Of a DNA stretch of 64,000 nt, positions 51,373 through 58,878 are shown one piece after another. The notes below the pieces were generated by a model, which searched no databases, had not been told where the DNA came from, and was given only the letters and a program-made list of their open reading frames with translations. Position 1 is the first letter of the stretch, and the number at the start of each line of letters is the position of its first letter. The stretch spans positions 34,369 to 98,368 of the forward strand of contig JAISIC010000058.1 in NCBI GenBank assembly GCA_031262225.1, read 5' to 3'. The translations under genes were made by a program, and so were the position numbers. The stretch comes from Ruminococcus sp. GTDB taxonomy: Bacteria > Bacillota > Clostridia > Oscillospirales > Ruminococcaceae.

Positions 51373-51401
51373 AGTATAGCACAAGCTTTCAGTTAAGTCA
51401 A
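51373..51401 (-). promoter_or_regulatory. Promoter of gltA, abutting its ATG
   Basis: Minus strand: TTGACT (51401-51396), 17-bp spacer, TG-extended TATACT (51378-51373). Five nt separate it from ATG 51367. Confidence 0.75.
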
Positions 51402-51452
51402 GAGTTTATAATAAAATAGTTACAAAAAATTCGGTAAATTTTGAAAACTATA

Positions 51453-51481
51453 TTGACATTTTTGCGATTTTGTGTTACAAT
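51453..51481 (+). promoter_or_regulatory. Promoter of the CPBP protease gene
   Basis: TTGACA (51453-51458), 17-bp spacer, TG-extended TACAAT (51476-51481). It is almost the same as the promoter of the Ig-like protein gene. Confidence 0.78.
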
Positions 51482-51508
51482 CAATACAAATAATATCACG
51501 GAGGCTTT

Positions 51509-52414
51509 ATGGAACAGCGTAGTTTTAAATATGTCGACAGATTACCTATGGGCACAGGCGGCAAGGTCTGGTGGATTTTATATCCCGTGCTTATTTATTT
51601 CGGGGTTCAGCTTGGAGTGGGGCTTATTTTGGGGTTCGTTGCGGCTTTTTCCGCGATAGGCGACCTTGCACCGCTTGCGATTTCCGACCCGGCGGCGTTC
51701 CAGGAACAGTACACGTCGCAGATGACGGATATGGTAAATGCGATGGCGTTCCCGCTTCAGGTGGTTTCAACCATTGCCTGTCTTGCGGTTTTCATTCCGC
51801 TGTTTTTCCGCGATATGAAAAAATTCGCTCTTCGCCCGAATAAAATTGAAAAGTCGGGTGCGCTGACATGGATTGCCATACCCTTTGTTATCTGGGGGCT
51901 TGCTTTCACATTCCTTTTCATCTTCAATTTATTCAAACTTTATGAAGTCTTCCCCGATATGAGCAACCTTGCGGGCATACTTGAGGGCGTTCACCCTATT
52001 TTAACATTCCTTGCAATTGCGGTGCTCACCCCTATTATGGAAGAGTTTTTCTTCCGCGGGCTGCTTTTCAAAAGGCTTCGCGGGGTGATGGGGTTTATCC
52101 CCGCCGCACTCATATCATCGCTCTTTTTCGGGATAATGCACCTAACGCCGCCGCAGATTATCTATACCTCGATTTTGGGCTTCATCTTAGCATACATATA
52201 TGAAAAGAAGGGCTCAATCTGGGTGCCTATATTCGGGCATTTCTGTCTCAACGGGCTTTTGATCGTTATTGACACTGTTTTCGGCGAAAACTTCGGCGAG
52301 GATGCAAATAATATTCTTATCATCGCGATTTCGGCTGTGGTTTTTGCAGGTGCACTGCTGCTGCTTATAACGAGTATGAAGAAGATACCGGCGTATGAAC
52401 CGCCGGCGGGGTGA
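51509..52414 (+). CDS. CPBP-family intramembrane metalloprotease (Abi/CAAX type)
   Basis: 301 residues with about eight membrane helices. The three CPBP motifs are present in order: EEFFFRGLLFKRL (Glu-Glu-x3-Arg), LFFGIMH (FxxxH) and FGHFCLNG (HxxxN). Bacterial members are proteases linked to bacteriocin self-immunity or CAAX-like processing; the substrate is unknown here. GGAGG precedes the ATG by 4 nt. Its TGA lies in the middle of a 15-nt GC palindrome, the first part of 3' element copy A. Confidence 0.9.
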   Translation: MEQRSFKYVDRLPMGTGGKVWWILYPVLIYFGVQLGVGLILGFVAAFSAIGDLAPLAISDPAAFQEQYTSQMTDMVNAMAFPLQVVSTIACLAVFIPLFFRDMKKFALRPNKIEKSGALTWIAIPFVIWGLAFTFLFIFNLFKLYEVFPDMSNLAGILEGVHPILTFLAIAVLTPIMEEFFFRGLLFKRLRGVMGFIPAALISSLFFGIMHLTPPQIIYTSILGFILAYIYEKKGSIWVPIFGHFCLNGLLIVIDTVFGENFGEDANNILIIAISAVVFAGALLLLITSMKKIPAYEPPAG

Positions 52415-52475
52415 CCCCGCACGCGATTCGCATTAGTCTTTCCGCACCATAAAGATATCGCCGGCAAAGGCGAGT
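52406..52475 (+). repeat. Structured 3' element, copy A (after the CPBP protease gene)
   Basis: Starts with GCGGGGTGACCCCGC, whose TGA is the stop codon of the upstream gene. Then come CGCATTAGTCTTT, a 9-nt loop, AAAGATA, and CGCCGGCAAAGGCG. Possible stems are the palindrome, TCTTT/AAAGA, and CGCC/GGCG. By eye about 58 of 70 bases match copy B, with most differences in the central loop. Confidence 0.85.
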
Positions 52476-52493
52476 AAAAATGAAATATAAGTT

Positions 52494-52518
52494 AAAGCCC
52501 TCACGATGTGGGGGCTTT
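52494..52518. terminator. Bidirectional terminator between CPBP protease and zeta toxin genes
   Basis: AAAGCCCTCAC pairs with GTGGGGGCTTT (11 bp including one U-G) around GAT, followed by TTTTG on plus. It ends the CPBP transcript after copy A; the zeta stop codon lies inside the hairpin. Confidence 0.8.
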
Positions 52519-53082
52519 TGATATCATGTATTTTTTGAACCAGTCGGGCGGGTTTTCTGCGACACGCAGATTTTTATTTTCGATCTTTTCGGCTATAAAA
52601 ACAGGCTGTGAGCCGGAGTTATCGTAAAATTCTGCCGTGTCCGATTCGCTTACGACATCAAACATCAGCTGCATTGATTTTTCATAGCGTGAGATTATTT
52701 TTTCACGAGGAACATCATGACCGCCGTGTAAAACGCGGTCACGAACTCTGGCAATGTTTATTTCGGGGGAAGACGTCGTTATATACACAACGTGGATTTT
52801 ATAGCCCTGTCTTTTTGCATAGTGAATGAAATCAAGCTTTGAGGCGGTTGAGAGAACCGTTTCAAAGGAGAACGAATGCCCCAGAGCAATTTCTTGATGC
52901 CTTGCTGTTTCTGCATCCTGCATAGCTTTAACATACGCTTCGAGGTTGCCTCTGTCTTCCACAGCGACAAAGTTATCCGGACAGATATATTTTCCGGGAC
53001 TACGACCGGAATCTAAATATTTATTTACTGTAGTTGACTTGCCGCTGCCATTTGGACCGGCAAATATTGTCATCGTTTTCAT
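52501..53082 (-). CDS. Zeta-toxin family P-loop kinase
   Basis: 193 residues. Walker A GPNGSGKST near residue 9; the zeta-type FSFETVLST and the later RDRVLHGGHDVPREKIISRY fit kinases that phosphorylate UDP-N-acetyl sugars and block wall synthesis (zeta/PezT group). Some chromosomal members have lost toxicity. The ATG overlaps the stop of the upstream small gene (ATGA). The module is flanked by inverted copies A and B of the 3' element. Confidence 0.88.
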   Translation of the reverse strand: MKTMTIFAGPNGSGKSTTVNKYLDSGRSPGKYICPDNFVAVEDRGNLEAYVKAMQDAETARHQEIALGHSFSFETVLSTASKLDFIHYAKRQGYKIHVVYITTSSPEINIARVRDRVLHGGHDVPREKIISRYEKSMQLMFDVVSESDTAEFYDNSGSQPVFIAEKIENKNLRVAENPPDWFKKYMISKAPTS

Positions 53083-53330
53083 TCTATAGTTCCGGTCGGT
53101 TTAAAACGTTCTGAAAATTCAATTGAACTTTTATAGACGGTTTCGTTAGCCAGTTTGTCAAGTCGCTTTTTAACCTCTTCGTAGGGTCTTACTTCGATTT
53201 TTTTTGCTTCTTGCTCTTCCTTTGTTATACTACCATAGAGGATTTCACCAATTCCGTTTTGTGTCGTCCTGCCTTTTTCATTTCCAAACGACCACTTTCT
53301 GTGCTTTTTGGCTGTATATTCCATCTGCAT
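53079..53330 (-). CDS. Putative antitoxin or partner of the zeta toxin
   Basis: 83 residues, basic N-terminus (TAKKHRKWSFGNEKGR) and a Lys/Glu-rich helical rest. It is not a recognisable epsilon or PezA antitoxin. The role is inferred from the 4-nt overlap with the zeta-like gene and its own promoter. GAGGTG lies 5-6 nt before the ATG. Confidence 0.65.
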   Translation of the reverse strand: MQMEYTAKKHRKWSFGNEKGRTTQNGIGEILYGSITKEEQEAKKIEVRPYEEVKKRLDKLANETVYKSSIEFSERFKPTGTIE

Positions 53331-53349
53331 ATCGTCACCTCTTTTCTAT

Positions 53350-53377
53350 ATTATACTCTTTTTTTTCGATTTGTCAA
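53350..53377 (-). promoter_or_regulatory. Promoter of the zeta toxin module
   Basis: Minus strand: TTGACA (53377-53372), 16-bp spacer, TATAAT (53355-53350). Confidence 0.7.
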
Positions 53378-53393
53378 TAGTAAAATCAAAAAA

Positions 53394-53413
53394 GGAGGAT
53401 TTTTCAATCCCCC
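53394..53413 (-). terminator. Intrinsic terminator of the glycogen operon
   Basis: On the minus strand GGGGGATT pairs with AATCCTCC around GAAA, followed by TTTTTT. It lies about 20 nt beyond copy B and ends the glgB-glgC-glgD-glgA-glgA transcript. Confidence 0.85.
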
Positions 53414-53435
53414 TTTCATCAATTTACCCAACTTC

Positions 53436-53505
53436 ACTTGCCTTTGCCGGCAGTATCTTTAGAGATTGAAAAGACTAACGCGGATCGCGGGCGGGGTCAC
53501 CCCGC
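53436..53505 (-). repeat. Structured 3' element, copy B (after the last glgA)
   Basis: On the minus strand GCGGGGTGACCCCGC contains the TGA stop of glgA. CGCGTTAGTCTTT, a 9-nt loop different from copy A, AAAGATA, and TGCCGGCAAAGGCA follow. The terminal pair of the last stem is T-A here and C-G in copy A, a compensatory change. Confidence 0.85.
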
Positions 53506-54921
53506 AAGTTCCTTATAAAGCCCTTCGTACAGCTCTGCGGATTTTCCCCAGCTGTTGTCGATTGTCATGTCATATTTCATGAGTTTTTCCCAGTTTTCGC
53601 GGTCACCATAAAGCTCATGAGCTCTGCGGACTGCTTTTTGGAGCTCTTCCGACGTTGTTATATTGAACACAAAGCCGTTTCCGCCCTCAAGCCCCTCTTT
53701 GATAGTGTCTTTTAAGCCGCCCACTTCGTGGACTATGGGAATTGTTCCGTAACGAAGGCTGATTAGCTGTGCAAGACCGCACGGTTCGCTCAAGCTTGGC
53801 ATTAAAAACATATCCGCACCTGCATAGATTCGCCTTGCAAGCCCGTTATCAAATCTGATTCCGGCAAACACCTTCCCGGGGTATCTTGCCGCCATATCGC
53901 GATAGAAATTTTCATATTCCTTTTCGCCTGTGCCCAGTATCGCAAACTTGCAGCCGTCAGCAACCATTTGGTCGAAGACTTCTTTTATAAGCTTGTGCCC
54001 TTTGTCTATCGAAAATCTCCCAACCATGCCGATTAACGGCTCATCGCCGTCTGTCAGCCCGGTTTCGGACAGGAGCGCTTTTTTACACTCGCGTTTGCCG
54101 GAAATGTCATCTTTACTGTAATTTTTCGCAATAAGCTTGTCGGTTTCGGGGTTGAGCTCTTCGACATCAATGCCGTTTACAAACCCTGTCAGCTTATACT
54201 GCTTTGTTGCAAGCAGGCGGTTGAGACCATAGCTCAACACATCGCTATCGACAATCTCCCTTGCATATGAAAGTGAAACGGTGGTTATCTTATCGGCGGT
54301 TTCAAACGCCGCCTTCATCAGGTTGACACAGCCGTCGAAGGTCATGAGCCCTGTGTAATAAACGGGTATGCCGACAATATTATCAAGCACCTCAAAGCCG
54401 AACTGCCCCTGATAGGCAATGTTATGGATGGTGAAAACGCTTTTTATATTCTCAAAAAGCGGCTGTCCTTTATAAAACAGCTGTAAGTAAACAGGGACGA
54501 GTGCTGTCTGCCAGTCGTTACAGTTTATAACCTGCGGCTGCCAGTCGATATGGGATATCATCTCAAGCACCGCCCTTGAAAAGAAGGCAAACTGCTCGCA
54601 TTTGTCATACTCCCCGTATATGCCGTCGGGGAAGCTTCGCTTGAAATAATCTTCGTTATCAAGAAGGTAATAGGTTACGCCGTCAATCTTGCCCTCAAGC
54701 ACTCCGCAATAAACCGAACGCCAGCCCACCGAGACATAAAAATTGCATATCTCGCGGAGGCCCTCGCGAAGTTTGGGGTCAATGAGGCTATAAAGCGGCA
54801 GCACCACCCTTGCATCGTGACCGTCCTTGCAAAGCTGTTTGGGAAGTGCTCCCGCAACGTCCGCAAGACCGCCCGAGGCGATAAAGGGGCGTGCTTCGCT
54901 TGCAACATATAAAATATTCAT
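53497..54921 (-). CDS. glgA: Glycogen synthase, second tandem copy
   Basis: 474-residue GT5 starch/glycogen synthase using ADP-glucose. The N-terminal SEARPFIASGGLADVAGALP has Ala-Ser in place of the Lys-Thr of the KTGGL site; FTIHNIAYQG, KYKLTGFVNGID-type and SEPCGLAQLISLRYGTIPIV segments are intact. ATG 54921 has AGGAGGA upstream. A longer frame starting at 55179 reads back into the previous glgA and has no family similarity. It is a clear paralogue of the gene just upstream. The TGA is part of the copy B palindrome. Confidence 0.94.
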   Translation of the reverse strand: MNILYVASEARPFIASGGLADVAGALPKQLCKDGHDARVVLPLYSLIDPKLREGLREICNFYVSVGWRSVYCGVLEGKIDGVTYYLLDNEDYFKRSFPDGIYGEYDKCEQFAFFSRAVLEMISHIDWQPQVINCNDWQTALVPVYLQLFYKGQPLFENIKSVFTIHNIAYQGQFGFEVLDNIVGIPVYYTGLMTFDGCVNLMKAAFETADKITTVSLSYAREIVDSDVLSYGLNRLLATKQYKLTGFVNGIDVEELNPETDKLIAKNYSKDDISGKRECKKALLSETGLTDGDEPLIGMVGRFSIDKGHKLIKEVFDQMVADGCKFAILGTGEKEYENFYRDMAARYPGKVFAGIRFDNGLARRIYAGADMFLMPSLSEPCGLAQLISLRYGTIPIVHEVGGLKDTIKEGLEGGNGFVFNITTSEELQKAVRRAHELYGDRENWEKLMKYDMTIDNSWGKSAELYEGLYKELAG

Positions 54922-54931
54922 AGTTCCTCCT

Positions 54932-56356
54932 TTAACCGACAAGCTCCCTGTACAGCCCGAGGTAAAGCTCTGCCGACTTTGCCCATGAGCAGTCGCAGGA
55001 CATGGCGAAAAGCTGCAGCTTCTTCCAGTTTTCTTTGTCGTCATAAAGAGCCTTTGCTCTTCTGACTGCGTCAAGCATATCATGTGCGTTATAGGTTTTG
55101 AAGGTGAAGCCGTTGCCGCCGTGCTCAAAATCTCCCGCATCGGTGACAGAATCGCGGAGCCCGCCTGTTTCGCGGACAATCGGAATAGTGCCGTAACGCA
55201 GGCTTATCATCTGTGCAAGCCCGCACGGTTCAGACTGTGACGGCATTAAAAACATATCGCAAGCCGAATATACACGTCTTGAAAGTGACGGAATGAAGCC
55301 GATTGTCACCGACACCTTTTCGGGGAAGCGATACGCCATTTCGCGGAAAAAGTCTTCATACATCTTGTCGCCCGAACCCAAAATCGCGAAGCTGTAACCC
55401 ATTTCGACCATCTCTTCAAACACATTTCTGATGAGGTCGATTCCTTTGTGGGAAACAAATCTCGTGACTATGCCGATGAGGGGGGAGCCGTCGCCCCTAA
55501 GTTTGAGCTCCGATAATAATGCTTTTTTACATTCCGCCTTGCCCGAAAGATCGGAAGCGGAGAAATTCTTTGCGATTGCAGTATCTGTTTCGGGATTATA
55601 TAGGTCGGTGTCGATGCCGTTTAGAAATCCTGTCAGCTTATACTGTTTGGAATTAAGGCATCTGTCGAGCCCGTGGGAGAACCACGGATCTAAAATCTCC
55701 CTTGCATAGGTCGGGCTGACGGTGGTGATTTTATCCGACGTTTCAAACGCCGCACTCATCATATTTACACAGCCGTCATACTCCAAAATCGAGCCGTAAT
55801 AAAGGGGGATTCCGAGAACATCGTTAATGACTTCCCTGCCGTATTTGCCCTGATACTGGATGTTGTGGATGGTGAAGACGGTTTTCATCCTCTCGAATTT
55901 GGGAAGATGTTTATAAAAAATTTGAAGATAGACAGGGGTTAAGCCGGTCTGCCAGTCGTTGCAGTGTATAATCTGGGGTGTCCAGTCCTCTTCGGCTGCG
56001 ACCATATCAAGGATCGCTCTTGCAAAGAATGCAAAGCGTTCGCAATCGTCATAAAAACCATATAACCCGTCACGCCCGAAATAATATTCGTTGTCGATTA
56101 GGTAGTAGGTCACGCTGCCCGCCTTGCCCTCAAACACGCCGCAATACTGCTGCCGCCAGCCGACAGAAACCTGAAAATTGCGGATAAAACGAAGGCTGTC
56201 GCGAAGTTCCTGCTTTATATCTTTATAGAGCGGAAGCACAACTCTGACATCATGCCCTGCCTTCACAAGTGCGGCAGGAAGCGAGCCTACAACATCTGCA
56301 AGCCCGCCCGATGCGGCAAAGGGCAATGCCTCCGAAGCGGCATATAAAATATTCAT
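54932..56356 (-). CDS. glgA: Glycogen synthase, first tandem copy
   Basis: 474 residues, the same length and architecture as the downstream copy: SEALPFAASGGLADVVGSLP, VFTIHNIQYQGKYG, KLTGFLNGIDTDLYNPETD and SEPCGLAQMISLRYGTIPIV. The two differ throughout, so this is an old duplication, not a recent one. Both have Ala instead of Lys in the N-terminal GGL loop, suggesting an inherited feature of this clade. It follows glgD after an 87-nt spacer containing element E. Confidence 0.94.
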   Translation of the reverse strand: MNILYAASEALPFAASGGLADVVGSLPAALVKAGHDVRVVLPLYKDIKQELRDSLRFIRNFQVSVGWRQQYCGVFEGKAGSVTYYLIDNEYYFGRDGLYGFYDDCERFAFFARAILDMVAAEEDWTPQIIHCNDWQTGLTPVYLQIFYKHLPKFERMKTVFTIHNIQYQGKYGREVINDVLGIPLYYGSILEYDGCVNMMSAAFETSDKITTVSPTYAREILDPWFSHGLDRCLNSKQYKLTGFLNGIDTDLYNPETDTAIAKNFSASDLSGKAECKKALLSELKLRGDGSPLIGIVTRFVSHKGIDLIRNVFEEMVEMGYSFAILGSGDKMYEDFFREMAYRFPEKVSVTIGFIPSLSRRVYSACDMFLMPSQSEPCGLAQMISLRYGTIPIVRETGGLRDSVTDAGDFEHGGNGFTFKTYNAHDMLDAVRRAKALYDDKENWKKLQLFAMSCDCSWAKSAELYLGLYRELVG

Positions 56357-56380
56357 AGGTTACCTTTCCAATAACTCTAA

Positions 56381-56444
56381 ATTGCACGCAAGGTTCTTTC
56401 AACGTTAAAAGAGTTTGAGCGGCGATCAAAGGGCACGCGTGCCC
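56381..56444 (-). repeat. Possible degenerate 3' element, copy E (after glgD)
   Basis: On the minus strand the G of the glgD TAG begins GGGCACGCGTGCCC, followed 18 nt later by TCTTT, an 8-nt loop, AAAGA and CCTTGCGTGCAA. The order and the TCTTT/AAAGA stem agree with copies A-D, but the last part is divergent. Confidence 0.45.
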
Positions 56445-57565
56445 TAAATCTCACTTTCCTTTGCTAAGAAGAGAGGACATCTTGAAGAGCCTGTTAATAA
56501 TCTGCCGTCTGAAATAATAACCTTTTTGTCGGTGATGACATTTTCAAGTGCACATTTTTTGCCGATAATGCTGTCCTGCATGATGATACAGTTTTTAAGG
56601 CTCGTTCCAGCACCGATCTTGACGCCGCGGAAGAGTATGCAGTTTTCGACAGTTCCGTCAACGATACAACCGTCGCCGATGAGTGAATTTTTCACCGAAG
56701 CGGTAACGCCGTATTTTGCGGGGGGATTGTCGCGGACTTTTGTATATATCGGGCGGTCATCCGGGAATAACGCATGGCGGTTTTTGGTGTTAAGAAGCGC
56801 CAAATTCGCCTCGAAATATGACTGGATTGATGAAATTTTTGAATAGTAATCGGTGTATTCATAGCCCTTGATAATAAGCTCGCGAACACGGGCTTGAAGC
56901 ACGTCACGCTCAAAGTCATAAAGGTTTCGGGGCTGTGCGTGCATGACGATATTTTTAAGAAGCTTCATGCCGATTACAAATGTGTTGAGCGATATATTCG
57001 AGTCGCCCGAAAGCTCCGGATTTATGAGCACATCTGCAATACGCCCGTCGTTAGCCACACCGAAGACGGTGTTTGCGTGGGATTCGTCCATGCGAACCGT
57101 TCCCTTGGCATAGACCGCTGTGATATCCGCTCCGCTTGAAATGTGGGTGTCGATTATCTTGTCATATTCCATGTTGGCAACCACGTCGCAGTCTGAAAGC
57201 AGGATATAGTCGGCGTTAGAGCGGAGCACAAACTCCCACACGCCGTAGAGAGCTTCAAGTCTGCCTCTGTATATGCCGTCTTGATTATGGGAGAAGGGCG
57301 GCAGGAGGTGAAGTCCGCCGTTTTTGCGGGACATATCCCACTCACGCCCGTTGCCCAGATGGTCAAGCAAGGATTGATAGTTTTTCTTGGTGATAACCCC
57401 GACTTCATTCACGCCGGAATTAACCATCGCCGAGAGGGGGAAGTCGATGAGCCTGTAACGCCCTCCGAAAAGGACAGAACCCATGGTACGCCTTCTTGTG
57501 ATATCTATAATACTTTCGTCGTGGAGGTTTGAAAATATAAGCCCCAAAACATTTTTATCGCTCAT
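56444..57565 (-). CDS. glgD: Glucose-1-phosphate adenylyltransferase-like subunit GlgD
   Basis: 373 residues. It is the GlgD-type paralogue typical of Firmicutes that assembles with GlgC: VLGLIFSNLHDESIIDITRR replaces the GlgC nucleotide-binding loop, then [20 protein letters not shown], followed by a C-terminal left-handed beta-helix of hexapeptide repeats (GDGCIVDGTVENCIL). It probably modulates or is required for activity rather than catalysing alone. AGGAGG precedes the ATG; it lies 13 nt after glgC. Confidence 0.94.
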   Translation of the reverse strand: MSDKNVLGLIFSNLHDESIIDITRRRTMGSVLFGGRYRLIDFPLSAMVNSGVNEVGVITKKNYQSLLDHLGNGREWDMSRKNGGLHLLPPFSHNQDGIYRGRLEALYGVWEFVLRSNADYILLSDCDVVANMEYDKIIDTHISSGADITAVYAKGTVRMDESHANTVFGVANDGRIADVLINPELSGDSNISLNTFVIGMKLLKNIVMHAQPRNLYDFERDVLQARVRELIIKGYEYTDYYSKISSIQSYFEANLALLNTKNRHALFPDDRPIYTKVRDNPPAKYGVTASVKNSLIGDGCIVDGTVENCILFRGVKIGAGTSLKNCIIMQDSIIGKKCALENVITDKKVIISDGRLLTGSSRCPLFLAKESEI

Positions 57566-57578
57566 TTTTATATCCTCC

Positions 57579-58787
57579 TTAAACGTTTTCCGATATTATC
57601 GCTTTGGGCAGTACCGATTTGCCCTCACCGACGTTTATTCCGTGCCCTACGACTGCAATTCCCCAGTCGTCGCGATTATCATAGGCGGTCGGGTCGGTGC
57701 CGACTTTGGCATTTTTGCCGATAACCGAATTTTCGCCGACAATGGCATATTCGACGGTTGCACCGTCTTCAATAACCGTGCCCGGCATGATTATCGAATA
57801 GTTCACCTTCGCACCCTTGCCGATCTTCACACCCTCGAAGATAACCGAGAAGTCAACATCGCCGAAGATCTCACAGCCGTCTGTCACCATCGAGTTTTCG
57901 ATCTTCGCATCTTCGCCTATATACTGCGGCGGCATGACGGGGTTTCGTGAATACATCTTCCAGTTCGGGTCGTAAAGGTCGATCGGGATATTCGGATTGA
58001 GAAGGTCCATATTTGCATCCCAGAGGGAATCGAGCGTTCCGACATCCTTCCAGTAATCGTCGAAAGGATATGCAACCATGACGTCGCCCTCACCGAGCAT
58101 ATTCGGGATGATGTTTTTGCCGAAATCCTTTTCTTGTGATGCATCCGCTTCGTTTTCGATTAAAGCTTTTTTGAGCTTATCCCAGTTGAAGATATATATC
58201 CCCATTGAAGCGAGGGTGGATTTGGGTTCTTTGGGCTTTTCCTCGAATTTGGTTATGAAGCCGTTTTCGTCGGCGGTCATGATTCCGAAACGCGAAGCCT
58301 CTTCAAGCGGCACATCAAGGACGGGAATGGTGCAGTCAGCATTTTTAGCCTTGTGAAATTCGAGCATTTTGTTATAGTCCATCTTATATACGTGGTCGCC
58401 CGAAAGCACCACGACATAGGTCGGGTTATAGCGGTCTATGAAGCTGATGTTTTGATATATGGCGTTTGCCGAGCCCGAATACCACGAAGCACCGTTGATA
58501 TTTTGATAGGGGGGGAGGGCATGAACGCCGCCGTGCATCTTGTCAAGGTCCCAAGGCTGCCCGTTGCCCAGATAATCATGCAGCACTAAGGGCTGATATT
58601 GGGTGAGCACGCCGACAGTGTCTATCCCGGAATTAACGCAATTTGAAAGCGGAAAGTCGATAAGACGATATTTTCCGCCGAACGGCACGGCAGGTTTTGC
58701 CATGTCCTTTGTCAAAGCGTAGAGACGAGAACCCTGTCCCCCCGCTAAGAGCATTGCCACACATTCTTTCTTTATATACATATACAT
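57579..58787 (-). CDS. glgC: Glucose-1-phosphate adenylyltransferase GlgC
   Basis: 402 residues. It makes ADP-glucose from glucose-1-phosphate and ATP, the committed step of glycogen synthesis. The nucleotide loop [40 protein letters not shown], the Glc-1-P site region [13 protein letters not shown] and the C-terminal hexapeptide helix are intact. Two in-frame ATGs (58787 and 58781) follow AGAGGA; spacing favours neither strongly. A strong 33-nt hairpin separates it from glgB. Confidence 0.95.
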   Translation of the reverse strand: MYMYIKKECVAMLLAGGQGSRLYALTKDMAKPAVPFGGKYRLIDFPLSNCVNSGIDTVGVLTQYQPLVLHDYLGNGQPWDLDKMHGGVHALPPYQNINGASWYSGSANAIYQNISFIDRYNPTYVVVLSGDHVYKMDYNKMLEFHKAKNADCTIPVLDVPLEEASRFGIMTADENGFITKFEEKPKEPKSTLASMGIYIFNWDKLKKALIENEADASQEKDFGKNIIPNMLGEGDVMVAYPFDDYWKDVGTLDSLWDANMDLLNPNIPIDLYDPNWKMYSRNPVMPPQYIGEDAKIENSMVTDGCEIFGDVDFSVIFEGVKIGKGAKVNYSIIMPGTVIEDGATVEYAIVGENSVIGKNAKVGTDPTAYDNRDDWGIAVVGHGINVGEGKSVLPKAIISENV

Positions 58788-58813
58788 CAGTCCTCTTTCT
58801 TCTTTTTAGCATT

Positions 58814-58846
58814 GGGGAAAACCTTTCTGTAGAAAGGTTCTTCCCC
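58814..58846 (-). repeat. Strong inverted repeat between glgB and glgC
   Basis: On the minus strand GGGGAAGAACCTTTCT pairs with AGAAAGGTTTTCCCC around AC, about 15 bp with one bulge and one G-U. It is preceded by AAGTCTTTGGAAAGGGG, an arrangement I recall as frequent between genes in gut Clostridia. Confidence 0.7.
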
Positions 58847-58878
58847 AAACCCCTTTCCAAAGACTTTATTGTTGCCAC

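Noticed and set aside
52406..53505. Copies A and B as terminal inverted repeats of a transposon carrying the zeta module, or as integron attC sites
   Set aside because: The same element follows unrelated genes at 47438 and 12417, no transposase or integrase is present, the ends abut stop codons, and the RYYYAAC/GTTRRRY core of attC is not met.
53497..55179. A 560-residue version of the downstream GlgA with an N-terminal extension
   Set aside because: The extra residues are out-of-frame translation of the upstream glgA; the strong AGGAGGA before ATG 54921 and the conserved MNILY start decide against it.
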